From contig NZ_VCEJ01000002.1 in NCBI RefSeq assembly GCF_005860805.1, forward strand, positions 1,906,375 through 1,970,374: DNA of 64,000 bases. Reading direction: 5' to 3'. Numbering within the stretch: position 1 is the first letter of the stretch; every line of letters starts with the position of its first letter. Source of the stretch: Dyadobacter luticola. Lineage in GTDB: Bacteria; Bacteroidota; Bacteroidia; Cytophagales; Spirosomataceae. A model generated the notes under the pieces. That model saw only the letters and a list, made by a program, of their open reading frames with translations, was not told the DNA's origin and made no database searches. The translations under genes and the position numbers were made by a program. Shown here piece by piece: positions 16,586 to 24,630 of this stretch.

Positions 16586-18907
16586 TTAAGATTTTGTGAT
16601 CGTCTCTTCCAGATTATAAATCGTCGAAATGACGCGCATTAGTGATGCTAATGCCTTCTTATCCATGTTCTTGGTCATCGGATATTCCCCCACTGCCACC
16701 ATTTTTTCCGCGGCTTGCGGCTTCATATTTTTTAGCTGCTGGTCGTAGTAACTGGTAAGTACATCCAGTTCTTTTTCGCTCGGCGTCCGGCAGACGATCA
16801 GCCTGAATGCTTTGATCAGCTTTTCTTTATTGTCTGTTTTCTCCTGTAAAAGTCTGGACGCCAACACCCTGGATGCTTCCAGTACCGCCGGATCATTCAT
16901 CATCACCAGCGCCTGCAAAGGTGTGTTCGTTTTCAACCGCCTTACTTCGCACAAATCCCGGTTACTTGCATCGAAAATGCTCATCGTCGGCGGTGGTACC
17001 GTCCGTTTGATCAATGTATACATCCCGCGCCGGTAAAGTGCCCCGCCATGATCCTGGTTGTACACCGAAAGTAATCCCCTACCTGATGTGGCACCTTCCC
17101 ATAAACCAGCTGGTTGATAAGGTTTTACGCTTGGCCCGCCGATGGTTTTATTCAAAAGTCCGCTGCTGGCAAGTACCATATCTTTCACAAATTCGGCATG
17201 GATCCGGTAGCGGGAGCCACGCGCCAGCAGCACATTATCCGGATCTACGGCCAGCTTTTCCTTCGTCACCACCGCCGACTGTCGGTAAGTTGCCGAGGTA
17301 ACCATTTGTTTCACAAGCCGTTTGATGTCCCAGTTATGCTCCATAAAATCCACCGCGAGCCAGTCCAGCAGCGCGGGGTGGCTTGGCAATTCTCCCTGCA
17401 TACCGAAGTCGCCGGACGTTTTTACAATGCCTTTTCCAAAGAATTCCTGCCACAAAATATTCACATATACCCTGGCAGTCAGCGGGTTTTTCTTGTCAAA
17501 AAGCCATTTTGAAAGTCCGAGGCGGTTTTTTGGATATTTATTGTCGAAAGGTAAAATCGAGGATGGCGTGCCTGGCTGCACTTCGTCTCCGGGCGCATCA
17601 TAAACCCCTCTTTTCAGGATGTAAGTTTTGCGGGTAGAATCCAGGTCGCCCATCACCGAAACGATCAGGCGGTTGGTATCAGGCTTGTTCACGAATGTCA
17701 GAATGTTCTTCACATCGTCGTTGCTGATCTCCATCAAAGGTTTTTTCGCATAAGTCTCTGGCCCGCCGATCACCGACTCGATCCCTACCTCATTCACATT
17801 ATTAAAAAACGCAAACATCTGATAGTATTCCTTCTGCGAAAACGGATCGTATTTATGGTCGTGGCAATGTGCACATTCCAGCGTCACGCCCAGTAACCCT
17901 TTGCCAAAGAGATCATTACGGTCGGTCACGTACATGATCCGGTATTCTTCCGGGATGACGCCGCCTTCTTCGGTAATTTTGTGATTTCTGTTAAAACCGG
18001 TAGCCAGCAACTGCTCTTTGGAAGCATTTGGAAGCAAATCACCAGCCAGCTGCCAGGTCACAAAATCGTTGTAATGCATGTTGTTGTTGAACGCATGGAT
18101 CACCCAGTCGCGCCACGGCCACTGCGTCCGGTAACCGTCGTCCTGGTAACCATGCGAGTCGGCGTAGCGGGCCAGATCCAGCCAGTGAATCGCCATTTTT
18201 TCGCCGTAGGCCGGATTTTTCAAAAGCTTATCGACCATCTTTTCGTAGGCGTCGGGACTTTTGTCAGCGGCGAATTCATCCATCATTTGCAAGGTTGGCG
18301 GTAGGCCTACCAAATCAAGACTGAGCCTTTTTAGCAGACGCTCCTTATCAGCCTCTTCGTTGGGCTCGATGCCTTTTTGCTCCTGTTTTTGAAGAATAAA
18401 ATGGTCAATTTCATTTCTGGGCCAGTCTTCATGCTCCACTTCCGGTACGGCCGGTTTTTTCGGTGCCACAAATGCCCAGTGCTTTTCATATTTCGCCCCT
18501 TGCTTGATCCATTTTCCGATCAGATCCACCTCCCGCTGCGTAAGTTTCAGGTTGGAGCCGACCGGCGGCATGCGGAGTGAGGTATCCGGGGTGGTAATGC
18601 GGAGGTACGCTTCCGAAAGGTCTGGTTTCCCAGCGACGAGCGCATGTGCTTTCGGATTGTCTTTTAATGCTTTAAATGCACTTTCCGCCACATCGAGCCG
18701 CAATCCGGCTTCACGCTTGTTGGCATCCGGGCCGTGGCACGCTAAACATTTATCAGAAAGAATGGGTCTGATATCAAAGTTGTAGCTGACAGTTTCGGGA
18801 AGTTTTTCGTCCGACGGCTGACTGGAAGAATTTTGATTACAGGAATGTAATATCAGCGCGGCCCACGCGACGAGCATGGTGCAAATTATTCTGGACTTCA
18901 AATTCAT
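16586..18907 (-). CDS. PSCyt1-DUF1549-DUF1553 cytochrome c lipoprotein
   Basis: This 773-residue envelope lipoprotein has a lipobox at Cys23 (LILHSC). A PSCyt1 cytochrome domain carries heme motif CLACH at 54-58, followed by DUF1549 (from about residue 155, with RLSLDLVGLPPT and a second CxxCH in ECAHCHDHKYDPFSQ) and DUF1553 (RLGLSKWLFDKKNPLTARV onward). These multi-domain cytochromes are abundant in Planctomycetes and some Bacteroidota, and are linked by context to extracellular sugar oxidation. First gene of the operon running to 12866. The substrate and redox partner are unknown. Confidence 0.87.
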   Translation of the reverse strand: MNLKSRIICTMLVAWAALILHSCNQNSSSQPSDEKLPETVSYNFDIRPILSDKCLACHGPDANKREAGLRLDVAESAFKALKDNPKAHALVAGKPDLSEAYLRITTPDTSLRMPPVGSNLKLTQREVDLIGKWIKQGAKYEKHWAFVAPKKPAVPEVEHEDWPRNEIDHFILQKQEQKGIEPNEEADKERLLKRLSLDLVGLPPTLQMMDEFAADKSPDAYEKMVDKLLKNPAYGEKMAIHWLDLARYADSHGYQDDGYRTQWPWRDWVIHAFNNNMHYNDFVTWQLAGDLLPNASKEQLLATGFNRNHKITEEGGVIPEEYRIMYVTDRNDLFGKGLLGVTLECAHCHDHKYDPFSQKEYYQMFAFFNNVNEVGIESVIGGPETYAKKPLMEISNDDVKNILTFVNKPDTNRLIVSVMGDLDSTRKTYILKRGVYDAPGDEVQPGTPSSILPFDNKYPKNRLGLSKWLFDKKNPLTARVYVNILWQEFFGKGIVKTSGDFGMQGELPSHPALLDWLAVDFMEHNWDIKRLVKQMVTSATYRQSAVVTKEKLAVDPDNVLLARGSRYRIHAEFVKDMVLASSGLLNKTIGGPSVKPYQPAGLWEGATSGRGLLSVYNQDHGGALYRRGMYTLIKRTVPPPTMSIFDASNRDLCEVRRLKTNTPLQALVMMNDPAVLEASRVLASRLLQEKTDNKEKLIKAFRLIVCRTPSEKELDVLTSYYDQQLKNMKPQAAEKMVAVGEYPMTKNMDKKALASLMRVISTIYNLEETITKS

Positions 18908-19056
18908 AAATACAGGTTCAGGAGACTATACAATTTCTTGCTAATATAAAATTAACTAAAAAAATGTACATTTATTGATACAATAATGCAGAATTCCGGC
19001 CGCCCAACTGTCCTGTTCTATACTGTTCCTTCATATTCCTAACAGCATTTTTTACA

Positions 19057-19704
19057 ATGAAGAAATTGATACTCTGCGCGATACTGCTTAACGCCGCCTC
19101 ATTGATGAGTTTTAAACCTGCCAAAATCGGGGTTTTTGAGAAGAATGCGGACATTGGAAACCCAAAACTCGCTGGCTCCTCGCGCTACGACGCCGCAAGC
19201 AAGACTTATTTTCTCAAAGGTTCAGGCTACAATATTTGGTTCGAGCGCGACGAATTTCAGTATCTTTTCAAAGAATTGACCGGCGATTTTACAGTTACTG
19301 CTGATTTTGAATTAATCGGAAAAGGTACCGACGGGCACCGCAAAGTAGGCTGGATGGTGCGGGAATCCACGGCAGGCGACGCCTCGCATTTGAGCGCCGT
19401 AGTTCACGGCGACGGACTTACGGTTTTGCAGTGGCGGGTTGCGAAAGGAGAAAAAATGCGTGATCCCGAGGATGAGATTTTCAGCAAAGAGAAGAACATT
19501 CAAACCGTCCGCATCGAAAGAAAAGGCAATGTGTACACCATGCTCGCCGCTGCCAAAGGTGCTCCTCTACAAGCAGTTGGGTCGCATGAAATGAAGAATT
19601 TTTCTGATAAAGTTTTGGTCGGCCTTTTTATATGTTCCCACAATCCTGAAATCCTGGAAGAAGCGAAGGTGACGAACGTACAAATTGTTCAACCCAAAAA
19701 ATAA
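19057..19704 (+). CDS. Secreted DUF1349-like beta-sandwich protein
   Basis: This 215-residue protein has a signal peptide (MKKLILCAILLNAASLMSF). A concanavalin-like domain of the DUF1349 type follows: FKELTGDFTVTADFELIGKG, HRKVGWMVRESTAGDASHLS and VLVGLFICSHNPEILEEA are typical strings. Such domains bind or act on glycans in secreted proteins, but no catalytic residues are known. The gene converges on a T9SS protein gene with only 5 bases between the two stop codons. Confidence 0.65.
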   Translation: MKKLILCAILLNAASLMSFKPAKIGVFEKNADIGNPKLAGSSRYDAASKTYFLKGSGYNIWFERDEFQYLFKELTGDFTVTADFELIGKGTDGHRKVGWMVRESTAGDASHLSAVVHGDGLTVLQWRVAKGEKMRDPEDEIFSKEKNIQTVRIERKGNVYTMLAAAKGAPLQAVGSHEMKNFSDKVLVGLFICSHNPEILEEAKVTNVQIVQPKK

Positions 19705-19709
19705 TCGTC

Positions 19710-20924
19710 TCAGTTTTTTACCAAAACCTTGAAGGACCGGGATTGTCCGGTAGTTAATGTCAGGTTAAGAATGTAAGCGCCCGACGGCATTTTACTTACA
19801 TCAAAACCTTCCCGAAATGTAGATCCGGGGCAAATCACCGATTGGCCGCTGACATTCAAGAGCCTGGCTTCCAATAAATTTTGCTCGTCGAAGCCGCGCA
19901 TAAACAACCTGCCGGAAACGGGATTAGGATAAACCACGACGTTTTCCCCACTAAATGTTACTGTCCGGATTTTGCTGTATGCGAAAGTTTCATCCTTATC
20001 GACCATTTTCAAACGATAGTAACTGGTACCAGCCAGCGGCGTTTCGTCCATAAATGCATATTGCAGCTGCGACGAGGAGGAATCGTCTGCAAACGATTTT
20101 GAAATAACGGTGCCGAATGTAAACCAGGATTTCGCGTCGGCGCTTCGTTCCACCTCGAAATGGCTGCTGTTTACTTCCGAGCTGGTAACCCAGTCCAAAC
20201 TCACGGATTTCTCTATAATCAATGCATTGAAACTTACCAGTGTTACCGGCAGCGCGCCATCGGTGGCCGCTCCAAGTGTGTAAACCTGGTAAGCATCGGG
20301 TATGAAAGCCGCATCCGTCGTAATCGAGCCGGAAGTGAGATCACTCGCGCCACCTAATATCGAATTCTGATCATATTTCGAAGCAATTTTTACCCACTTC
20401 GAACCATTCCATCCGACGATCGTCAGCTGTTTCAGGCCTTTTCCATCGGTGATTGCACTGATGTTACTGTTTGAATTCCAGGACAATGTGATGCGTGTAG
20501 GGCTGCCACCATTGATATCCCAATACTCTTTTGTACTCACTTTTTTTACGTCCTGATTGATGGAAGCTGCGTTAAACGGGCCGCCGAGAGGCAGAACCCC
20601 AAAGTTTCCGCCCATCGGATTGCTGGTAACCGCGATGGTAGGATCGACGCCGAAATACGCGCCGGTAGTTTCATTCCCCTGCGCCGCAAAGGGGCGGAGC
20701 GCACCATCGTCCCCCACCGGGAAAACGAATGTATCATTCCCTGATTTCTTAATATAGCCATCAACGAAATTCTCCCCACCCATCACACCGGTCAACACCG
20801 AAGCGCCGAAACTTACTATACCGATTGGAAAGTCTCTTTTTGTATTGATAACAGCTGTCCGTTGAGAAACAGCCCATTGTGAAGTATTTAACAAGAGAAA
20901 AATTATAGTAATTATTTTATTCAT
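19710..20924 (-). CDS. T9SS type A sorting-domain secreted protein
   Basis: This 404-residue exported protein has a signal peptide (from ATG 20924, MNKIITIIFLLLNTSQWAVS). A beta-rich central part (GGSPTRITLSWNSNSNISAI) precedes an ALPVTLVSFNA linker domain and a type IX secretion C-terminal domain (NVVVYPNPVSGRLFMRGFDE to SFKVLVKN). It should cross the outer membrane through the T9SS and be cell-surface anchored or released. The central region has no recognised enzyme motifs, so it is possibly an adhesin or surface-layer component. I chose the inner start because the extra 15 residues precede the signal. Confidence 0.82.
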   Translation of the reverse strand: MNKIITIIFLLLNTSQWAVSQRTAVINTKRDFPIGIVSFGASVLTGVMGGENFVDGYIKKSGNDTFVFPVGDDGALRPFAAQGNETTGAYFGVDPTIAVTSNPMGGNFGVLPLGGPFNAASINQDVKKVSTKEYWDINGGSPTRITLSWNSNSNISAITDGKGLKQLTIVGWNGSKWVKIASKYDQNSILGGASDLTSGSITTDAAFIPDAYQVYTLGAATDGALPVTLVSFNALIIEKSVSLDWVTSSEVNSSHFEVERSADAKSWFTFGTVISKSFADDSSSSQLQYAFMDETPLAGTSYYRLKMVDKDETFAYSKIRTVTFSGENVVVYPNPVSGRLFMRGFDEQNLLEARLLNVSGQSVICPGSTFREGFDVSKMPSGAYILNLTLTTGQSRSFKVLVKN

Positions 20925-20957
20925 ATTATTAAATAGTTCTAACACATCAATTTTCGC

Positions 20958-20989
20958 AAAGTAATACATTGTAATATTACTATTACTTT
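20958..20989. promoter_or_regulatory. Nested palindromes in the divergent gap
   Basis: AAAGTAATA (20958-20966) and TATTACTTT (20981-20989) are exact inverted repeats enclosing a 10-base palindrome GTAATATTAC (20971-20980). GTAATA therefore appears in several orientations. The site is between the T9SS gene (minus, start 20924) and the methyltransferase-like gene (plus), where an operator could act on both. Confidence 0.4.
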
Positions 20990-21074
20990 ATACAAACAAT
21001 AACTCTAAATTGACGGTGATAAAAAGTCTTTCGGAATCGAAACCTTTGAAAGAAATATCGGTGGAAGTGAAAGT

Positions 21075-21734
21075 TTGGCGGGGCTATCGTACTTTGTGCG
21101 AGCATTATTTCTACTCAACATGGGATTACGAACCTATTTCAGGGAGAACTTTCTCCTTGACATCCGGCCTTATAAGCCGAAAAACCTGCGTACGCCAGCT
21201 AATATGCTGGACATTGTTTCGGCCTGGAAAGGACTGGAACAGATCATTGAGGATATGATCGAACAATTTGGTCTCAGCCGCGATAAGTGCATTGAGTTTG
21301 GTGTAGAGTTTGGCTACTCCTCCGTTGTTTTTTCCAATTATTTCAAATCAGTGACGGGGATCGACACATTTGAAGGGGATGAACATACCGTTAACAAGGA
21401 TGAACACTTCGCAGAAACGAAGGCCCGGCTGGCAGGTTATCCCAACATTCGCCTGGTAAAATCTGACTATAAGGATTGGATCAAGACTGACAATCAGCGA
21501 TATAACATGGCGCACGTCGACATTGTCCACAATTACGAAGAGACTTACGAATGCGGCTTGTGGGCAGCCCGGCACAGTGACTGCACGATCTTTCATGATA
21601 CCGAAAGTTTTCCGGCAGTGAGGCAGGCGGTGAAGGATATCGCGAAAAGCACGGGTCAGGAATTATACAACTACCCCCTGCATTATGGGCTGGGTATTTT
21701 GGTTGATAAAAAATCGATCAGCAAAAAAAGATAG
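21075..21734 (+). CDS. Class I SAM-dependent methyltransferase-like protein
   Basis: This is a protein of about 219 residues with a Rossmann-type methyltransferase core: DKCIEFGVEFGYSSVVFSNY (motif I region), VTGIDTFEGDEH (motif II acidic residue) and MAHVDIVHNYEETYECGLWA. It resembles methyltransferases of the Methyltransf_24 kind whose targets are sugars or small molecules. The start is uncertain: TTG 21075 or ATG 21120. The frame stays open and coding-like upstream to 21009 with no standard start codon before TTG. It lies 2 bases before the nucleoside hydrolase gene and is probably co-transcribed. Substrate unknown. Confidence 0.65.
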   Translation: MAGLSYFVRALFLLNMGLRTYFRENFLLDIRPYKPKNLRTPANMLDIVSAWKGLEQIIEDMIEQFGLSRDKCIEFGVEFGYSSVVFSNYFKSVTGIDTFEGDEHTVNKDEHFAETKARLAGYPNIRLVKSDYKDWIKTDNQRYNMAHVDIVHNYEETYECGLWAARHSDCTIFHDTESFPAVRQAVKDIAKSTGQELYNYPLHYGLGILVDKKSISKKR

Positions 21735-21736
21735 CG

Positions 21737-22678
21737 ATGGCCGACAAAATCCCCATCATCATCGACTGCGATCCTGGTCACGACGACGCGTTAATGCTGA
21801 TGCTCGCTTTTGGTAGTGAAATGTTTGACATAAAGGCAATTACCATATCTGCCGGCAACCAGACGCAGGATAAAACCCTGACCAATGCGCTCAAAATCCT
21901 GACATTGATCGGGGCGAATGTGCCTGTCTACCGCGGTGAAGAAAAGCCGCTTTTCCGCGAACTGATCGTTGCCGATTACGCGCATGGTGAATCGGGGCTG
22001 GATAGTCCTTCGCTGCCGGCGCCTGGCTTCCTTCCTCAACCGGAAAGTGCAGCAGACGGGATTGCGCAGATTTTGGCGGCTTCCGAAAATAAAACTACCA
22101 TCGTCCCGACAGGCCCGCTGACGAACATTGCGGTTTTTTTGCAGCGGTATCCACATTTAAAAGATAAGATCGAGCGCATCTCGCTGATGGGCGGCGGGAT
22201 TTTCCGGGGTAATATGACCCCGCTCGCCGAGTTCAACATTTACGTTGATCCCGAGGCAGCAGCGGTTGTATTCCGCTCAGGCGTACCGATTACCATGTGC
22301 GGCTTGGATGTGACAATGAAGGCTTTGGTTTTTCAGAAAGACATTGAATTATTCCGGTCGCTGGGAAACAAATCCGGGAAGGTAGCAGCAGAGTTGATGG
22401 ATTTCTTTTCCATTTATTACCGCGAAAACCATCCCGAATTGGAGGGCGGAGCTGCGTTGCACGATCCCTGCGCGGTTACCTGGCTGATGAATCCTGGGAT
22501 CTTTAAAACCAAGTCGTGCTACGTGGATGTAGAAACTACCGGCGAACTCACAACCGGCGTGACGGTGGTGGACTTTTATCATGTCTTGCAAAAAGATCCG
22601 AATGTAATCGTCGCTTATGATCTGGACCGCGACGCCTGGCTCGACCTGATTTTCAATGCAGTGAAGAATTTGCCCTGA
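21737..22678 (+). CDS. Inosine/uridine-preferring nucleoside hydrolase
   Basis: This 313-residue enzyme cleaves the N-glycosidic bond of ribonucleosides, giving base and ribose, in purine/pyrimidine salvage. The calcium and catalytic motif DCDPGHDDA begins at Asp10 with Asp12, Asp16 and Asp17. VPTGPLTNIA, ISLMGGGIFRGNMTPLAEFN and LHDPCAVTW follow in order as in IU-nucleoside hydrolases. The length is normal and no signal peptide is seen. It follows the methyltransferase-like gene by 2 bases and converges on the efflux gene with 4 bases between stops. Exact nucleoside preference is not readable. Confidence 0.88.
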   Translation: MADKIPIIIDCDPGHDDALMLMLAFGSEMFDIKAITISAGNQTQDKTLTNALKILTLIGANVPVYRGEEKPLFRELIVADYAHGESGLDSPSLPAPGFLPQPESAADGIAQILAASENKTTIVPTGPLTNIAVFLQRYPHLKDKIERISLMGGGIFRGNMTPLAEFNIYVDPEAAAVVFRSGVPITMCGLDVTMKALVFQKDIELFRSLGNKSGKVAAELMDFFSIYYRENHPELEGGAALHDPCAVTWLMNPGIFKTKSCYVDVETTGELTTGVTVVDFYHVLQKDPNVIVAYDLDRDAWLDLIFNAVKNLP

Positions 22679-22682
22679 AATA

Positions 22683-23915
22683 TTATAGGACTACGGAAAC
22701 TTCGTCCTCCACGTCGCTGGTACGCGCGTGGTGCTTCACAATGCTGTTTCCAATGTAAAGGATCGCCAGCCCGCCGACTGCGCAAAAAACCATCATACCT
22801 ACCATCGGCATCGCAGTTTGGTTATGTAAAAGACTGACTACTGCGGAGATGAGCGCCCCCGCACCCATCCGCCAGCTCCCAAGCAGCGCCGACGCACTGC
22901 CGGTATGTCTGCGAAAAGGCGCCAGCGACAATGCAGAAGTATTAGGGCCGGTAAGTCCCTGACCGGTCAGAAATAAAAACATGACGCCCACCAAACCCAG
23001 CAAGCCGAACCAGTTATTATAAACCCCGGCAATTAAAATTACCCCTAACAAGCTCTGATATAGCAATGTTACCTTGATAATCTGCTCACTGGTAAACTTT
23101 TTCAGCAACAAGTGGTTCAGCTGCGTCGAGCCGATCATCGCAAATGCCAGGAATGCGAAAATCCAGCCATACTGCTGCTCGGTAACATGGTGAATGTTCA
23201 TAAAAACGTCCGATGATCCAGCGATATAAGCAAAAGTAGAAGCATTGGCTAAGCCGCCCGCTGCGGTATAAATCGCAAATTGAGGTTGTTTGATCACGGT
23301 ACCGTAGCTCGTCAAAACAGCTTTGGGTTTCAGCGAAACGGTCACGTCGGGATCTTTTCCTTTTGGCAGGAAAAAATAAACTGAAATGACAATAAGCGAT
23401 ACAATGCCCGCCAGAATGATAAAAACCCACTGCCAGGCTACATTGGCCGTCACATAACCACCTACCGTCGGCGCAATCATCGGCGAAACAGCGATGACGA
23501 GCGTGATAAATGAAAACGCCTCCGCCCTACGCTCGACCGGGAAAATGTCACTTACCAGCGCCTGAGAAGCCACCAGCCCTGCGCATCCGCCCATCGCCTG
23601 CAAAAATCGCATCCCGATCAGCGCGTCTACCGAAGAGGTTAGCGAGCAACCGAAAGACGCGATAATGTGAATGATCAGCCCGGTATAAAGCGGTTTTTTA
23701 CGTCCGAAACGATCTACCAGCGGCCCATACAAAACCTGGCCGAGGCAAATGCCGATAAAATAACTGGTAAGAGAAAGCTGAACTTTGTCGATGGTAGTGC
23801 CCAGATCTGCGGCGATCCTGGGGAAACCGGGGAGGTACATATCGATGGAAAACGGGCTTACCGTGGCCAGCGACCCCAAAATGAGAATGGTAAAAAAGTA
23901 TTGCTTATGACTCAT
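22683..23915 (-). CDS. Bcr/CflA-family multidrug efflux MFS transporter
   Basis: This 410-residue inner-membrane drug:H+ antiporter of the Bcr/CflA subfamily (12 helices) exports bicyclomycin, chloramphenicol or similar compounds. The strings FSIDMYLPGFPRIAADLGT in helix 1, LYGPLVDRFGRKKPLYTGL in loop 2-3 (the MFS signature) and RFLQAMGGCAGLVASQALVSD are characteristic. The start at 23915 gives a short cytosolic lead before the first helix. It is monocistronic, with a terminator-like hairpin upstream at 23973. The actual substrate is unknown. Confidence 0.88.
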   Translation of the reverse strand: MSHKQYFFTILILGSLATVSPFSIDMYLPGFPRIAADLGTTIDKVQLSLTSYFIGICLGQVLYGPLVDRFGRKKPLYTGLIIHIIASFGCSLTSSVDALIGMRFLQAMGGCAGLVASQALVSDIFPVERRAEAFSFITLVIAVSPMIAPTVGGYVTANVAWQWVFIILAGIVSLIVISVYFFLPKGKDPDVTVSLKPKAVLTSYGTVIKQPQFAIYTAAGGLANASTFAYIAGSSDVFMNIHHVTEQQYGWIFAFLAFAMIGSTQLNHLLLKKFTSEQIIKVTLLYQSLLGVILIAGVYNNWFGLLGLVGVMFLFLTGQGLTGPNTSALSLAPFRRHTGSASALLGSWRMGAGALISAVVSLLHNQTAMPMVGMMVFCAVGGLAILYIGNSIVKHHARTSDVEDEVSVVL

Positions 23916-23972
23916 GGCAACTGCACTGTGTTATTTCAGAACCTGCGGTTGTCGGGTTAAAGTTCCTGCCAC

Positions 23973-24014
23973 AAAAAAATCCCGGTTGCAGTACATCGCG
24001 ACCGGGATTTTTTA
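23973..24014. terminator. Intrinsic terminator of the LEA-like gene
   Basis: AAAAAAATCCCGGT pairs with ACCGGGATTTTTT across a 14-base loop. On the minus strand it follows the stop at 24028 and ends in a T tract. Confidence 0.75.
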
Positions 24015-24027
24015 AAATCGGCGATAA

Positions 24028-24372
24028 CTATTTGTTATCTGTTTTATCTTTCACGTCTTCTTTTAGCTCTTTCGCTTCTTTTTTAGTCGCTTTGTAAGCT
24101 TTCTTCGTTCCTTTTTTTGTTGCGTCGTATGCCTTTTCGGTTCCGTCAGCTACTTTTTCAGCGCCTTTTTTAGCACCATCACCTACTGCTTCGGCTCCTT
24201 CTTTGGTTTTTTCACCAACCACCTTCGCGTCCTTTTTCATTTCTTTACCTGCTTTTCGGCCGGCTTCCTTCGTTTCCTGCGCTGCTTTATCAGCTTTTGT
24301 TTGTGCTGTTTCCTGTGCAAAAGCGGCCGATGACAATCCTATCATTGCAGCCAGAACAAATACTTTTTTCAT
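24028..24372 (-). CDS. Secreted Lys/Ala-rich LEA-like protein
   Basis: This 114-residue protein has a clear signal peptide (MKKVFVLAAMIGLSSAAFAQ). The mature part is an uninterrupted Lys/Ala/Glu/Thr-rich amphipathic stretch with recurring units such as KAGKEMKKDAK, KKGAEKVADGTE and KKGTKKAYKATK. The roughly 11-residue periodicity resembles late-embryogenesis-abundant proteins or apolipoprotein-like helices, suggesting a periplasmic stress or envelope-stabilising role. No fold-defining motif is present, so the function is inferred only from composition. I preferred ATG 24372 over 24381 for the signal. Confidence 0.6.
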   Translation of the reverse strand: MKKVFVLAAMIGLSSAAFAQETAQTKADKAAQETKEAGRKAGKEMKKDAKVVGEKTKEGAEAVGDGAKKGAEKVADGTEKAYDATKKGTKKAYKATKKEAKELKEDVKDKTDNK

Positions 24373-24585
24373 GATTCCCAATTTTGTTGAATGTTCCGCC
24401 AGGCAAAGCCTGGTTACGAAGACATCAACAAAAATCGTTCCCTGAGTTAATATCCTCCTCGGTAATCAAATCAGTATCCGGCAGAGATTCCGAAAGTTTC
24501 TGCCAATGGTCAGTGTTTCCATAATTTTTACTTTACGATAATTTATTGATTTACCTATCAAACAAAAAAACACCCCACAAAAAAA

Positions 24586-24620
24586 GACCCCGACCAAATA
24601 TGGCCGGGGTCGATTTCTTA
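24586..24620 (-). terminator. Intrinsic terminator of the pyrophosphatase gene
   Basis: GACCCCGACC (24586-24595) and GGCCGGGGTC (24602-24611) form a near-perfect stem with a 6-base loop. On the minus strand it lies just after the stop at 24631 and is followed by T residues. Confidence 0.75.
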
Positions 24621-24630
24621 ACTTGATAAT

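Noticed and set aside
12866-18907. Denitrification or respiratory cytochrome cluster
   Set aside because: The CxxCH motifs belong to planctomycete-type domains with DUF1501/1549/1553 partners, not to known terminal reductases.
24388-24560. Possible short minus-strand frame reading NTDHWQKLSESLPDTDLITE
   Set aside because: It looks mildly protein-like but has no usable start codon in frame and a stop just upstream; an overlapping ATG frame gives only 18 codons.
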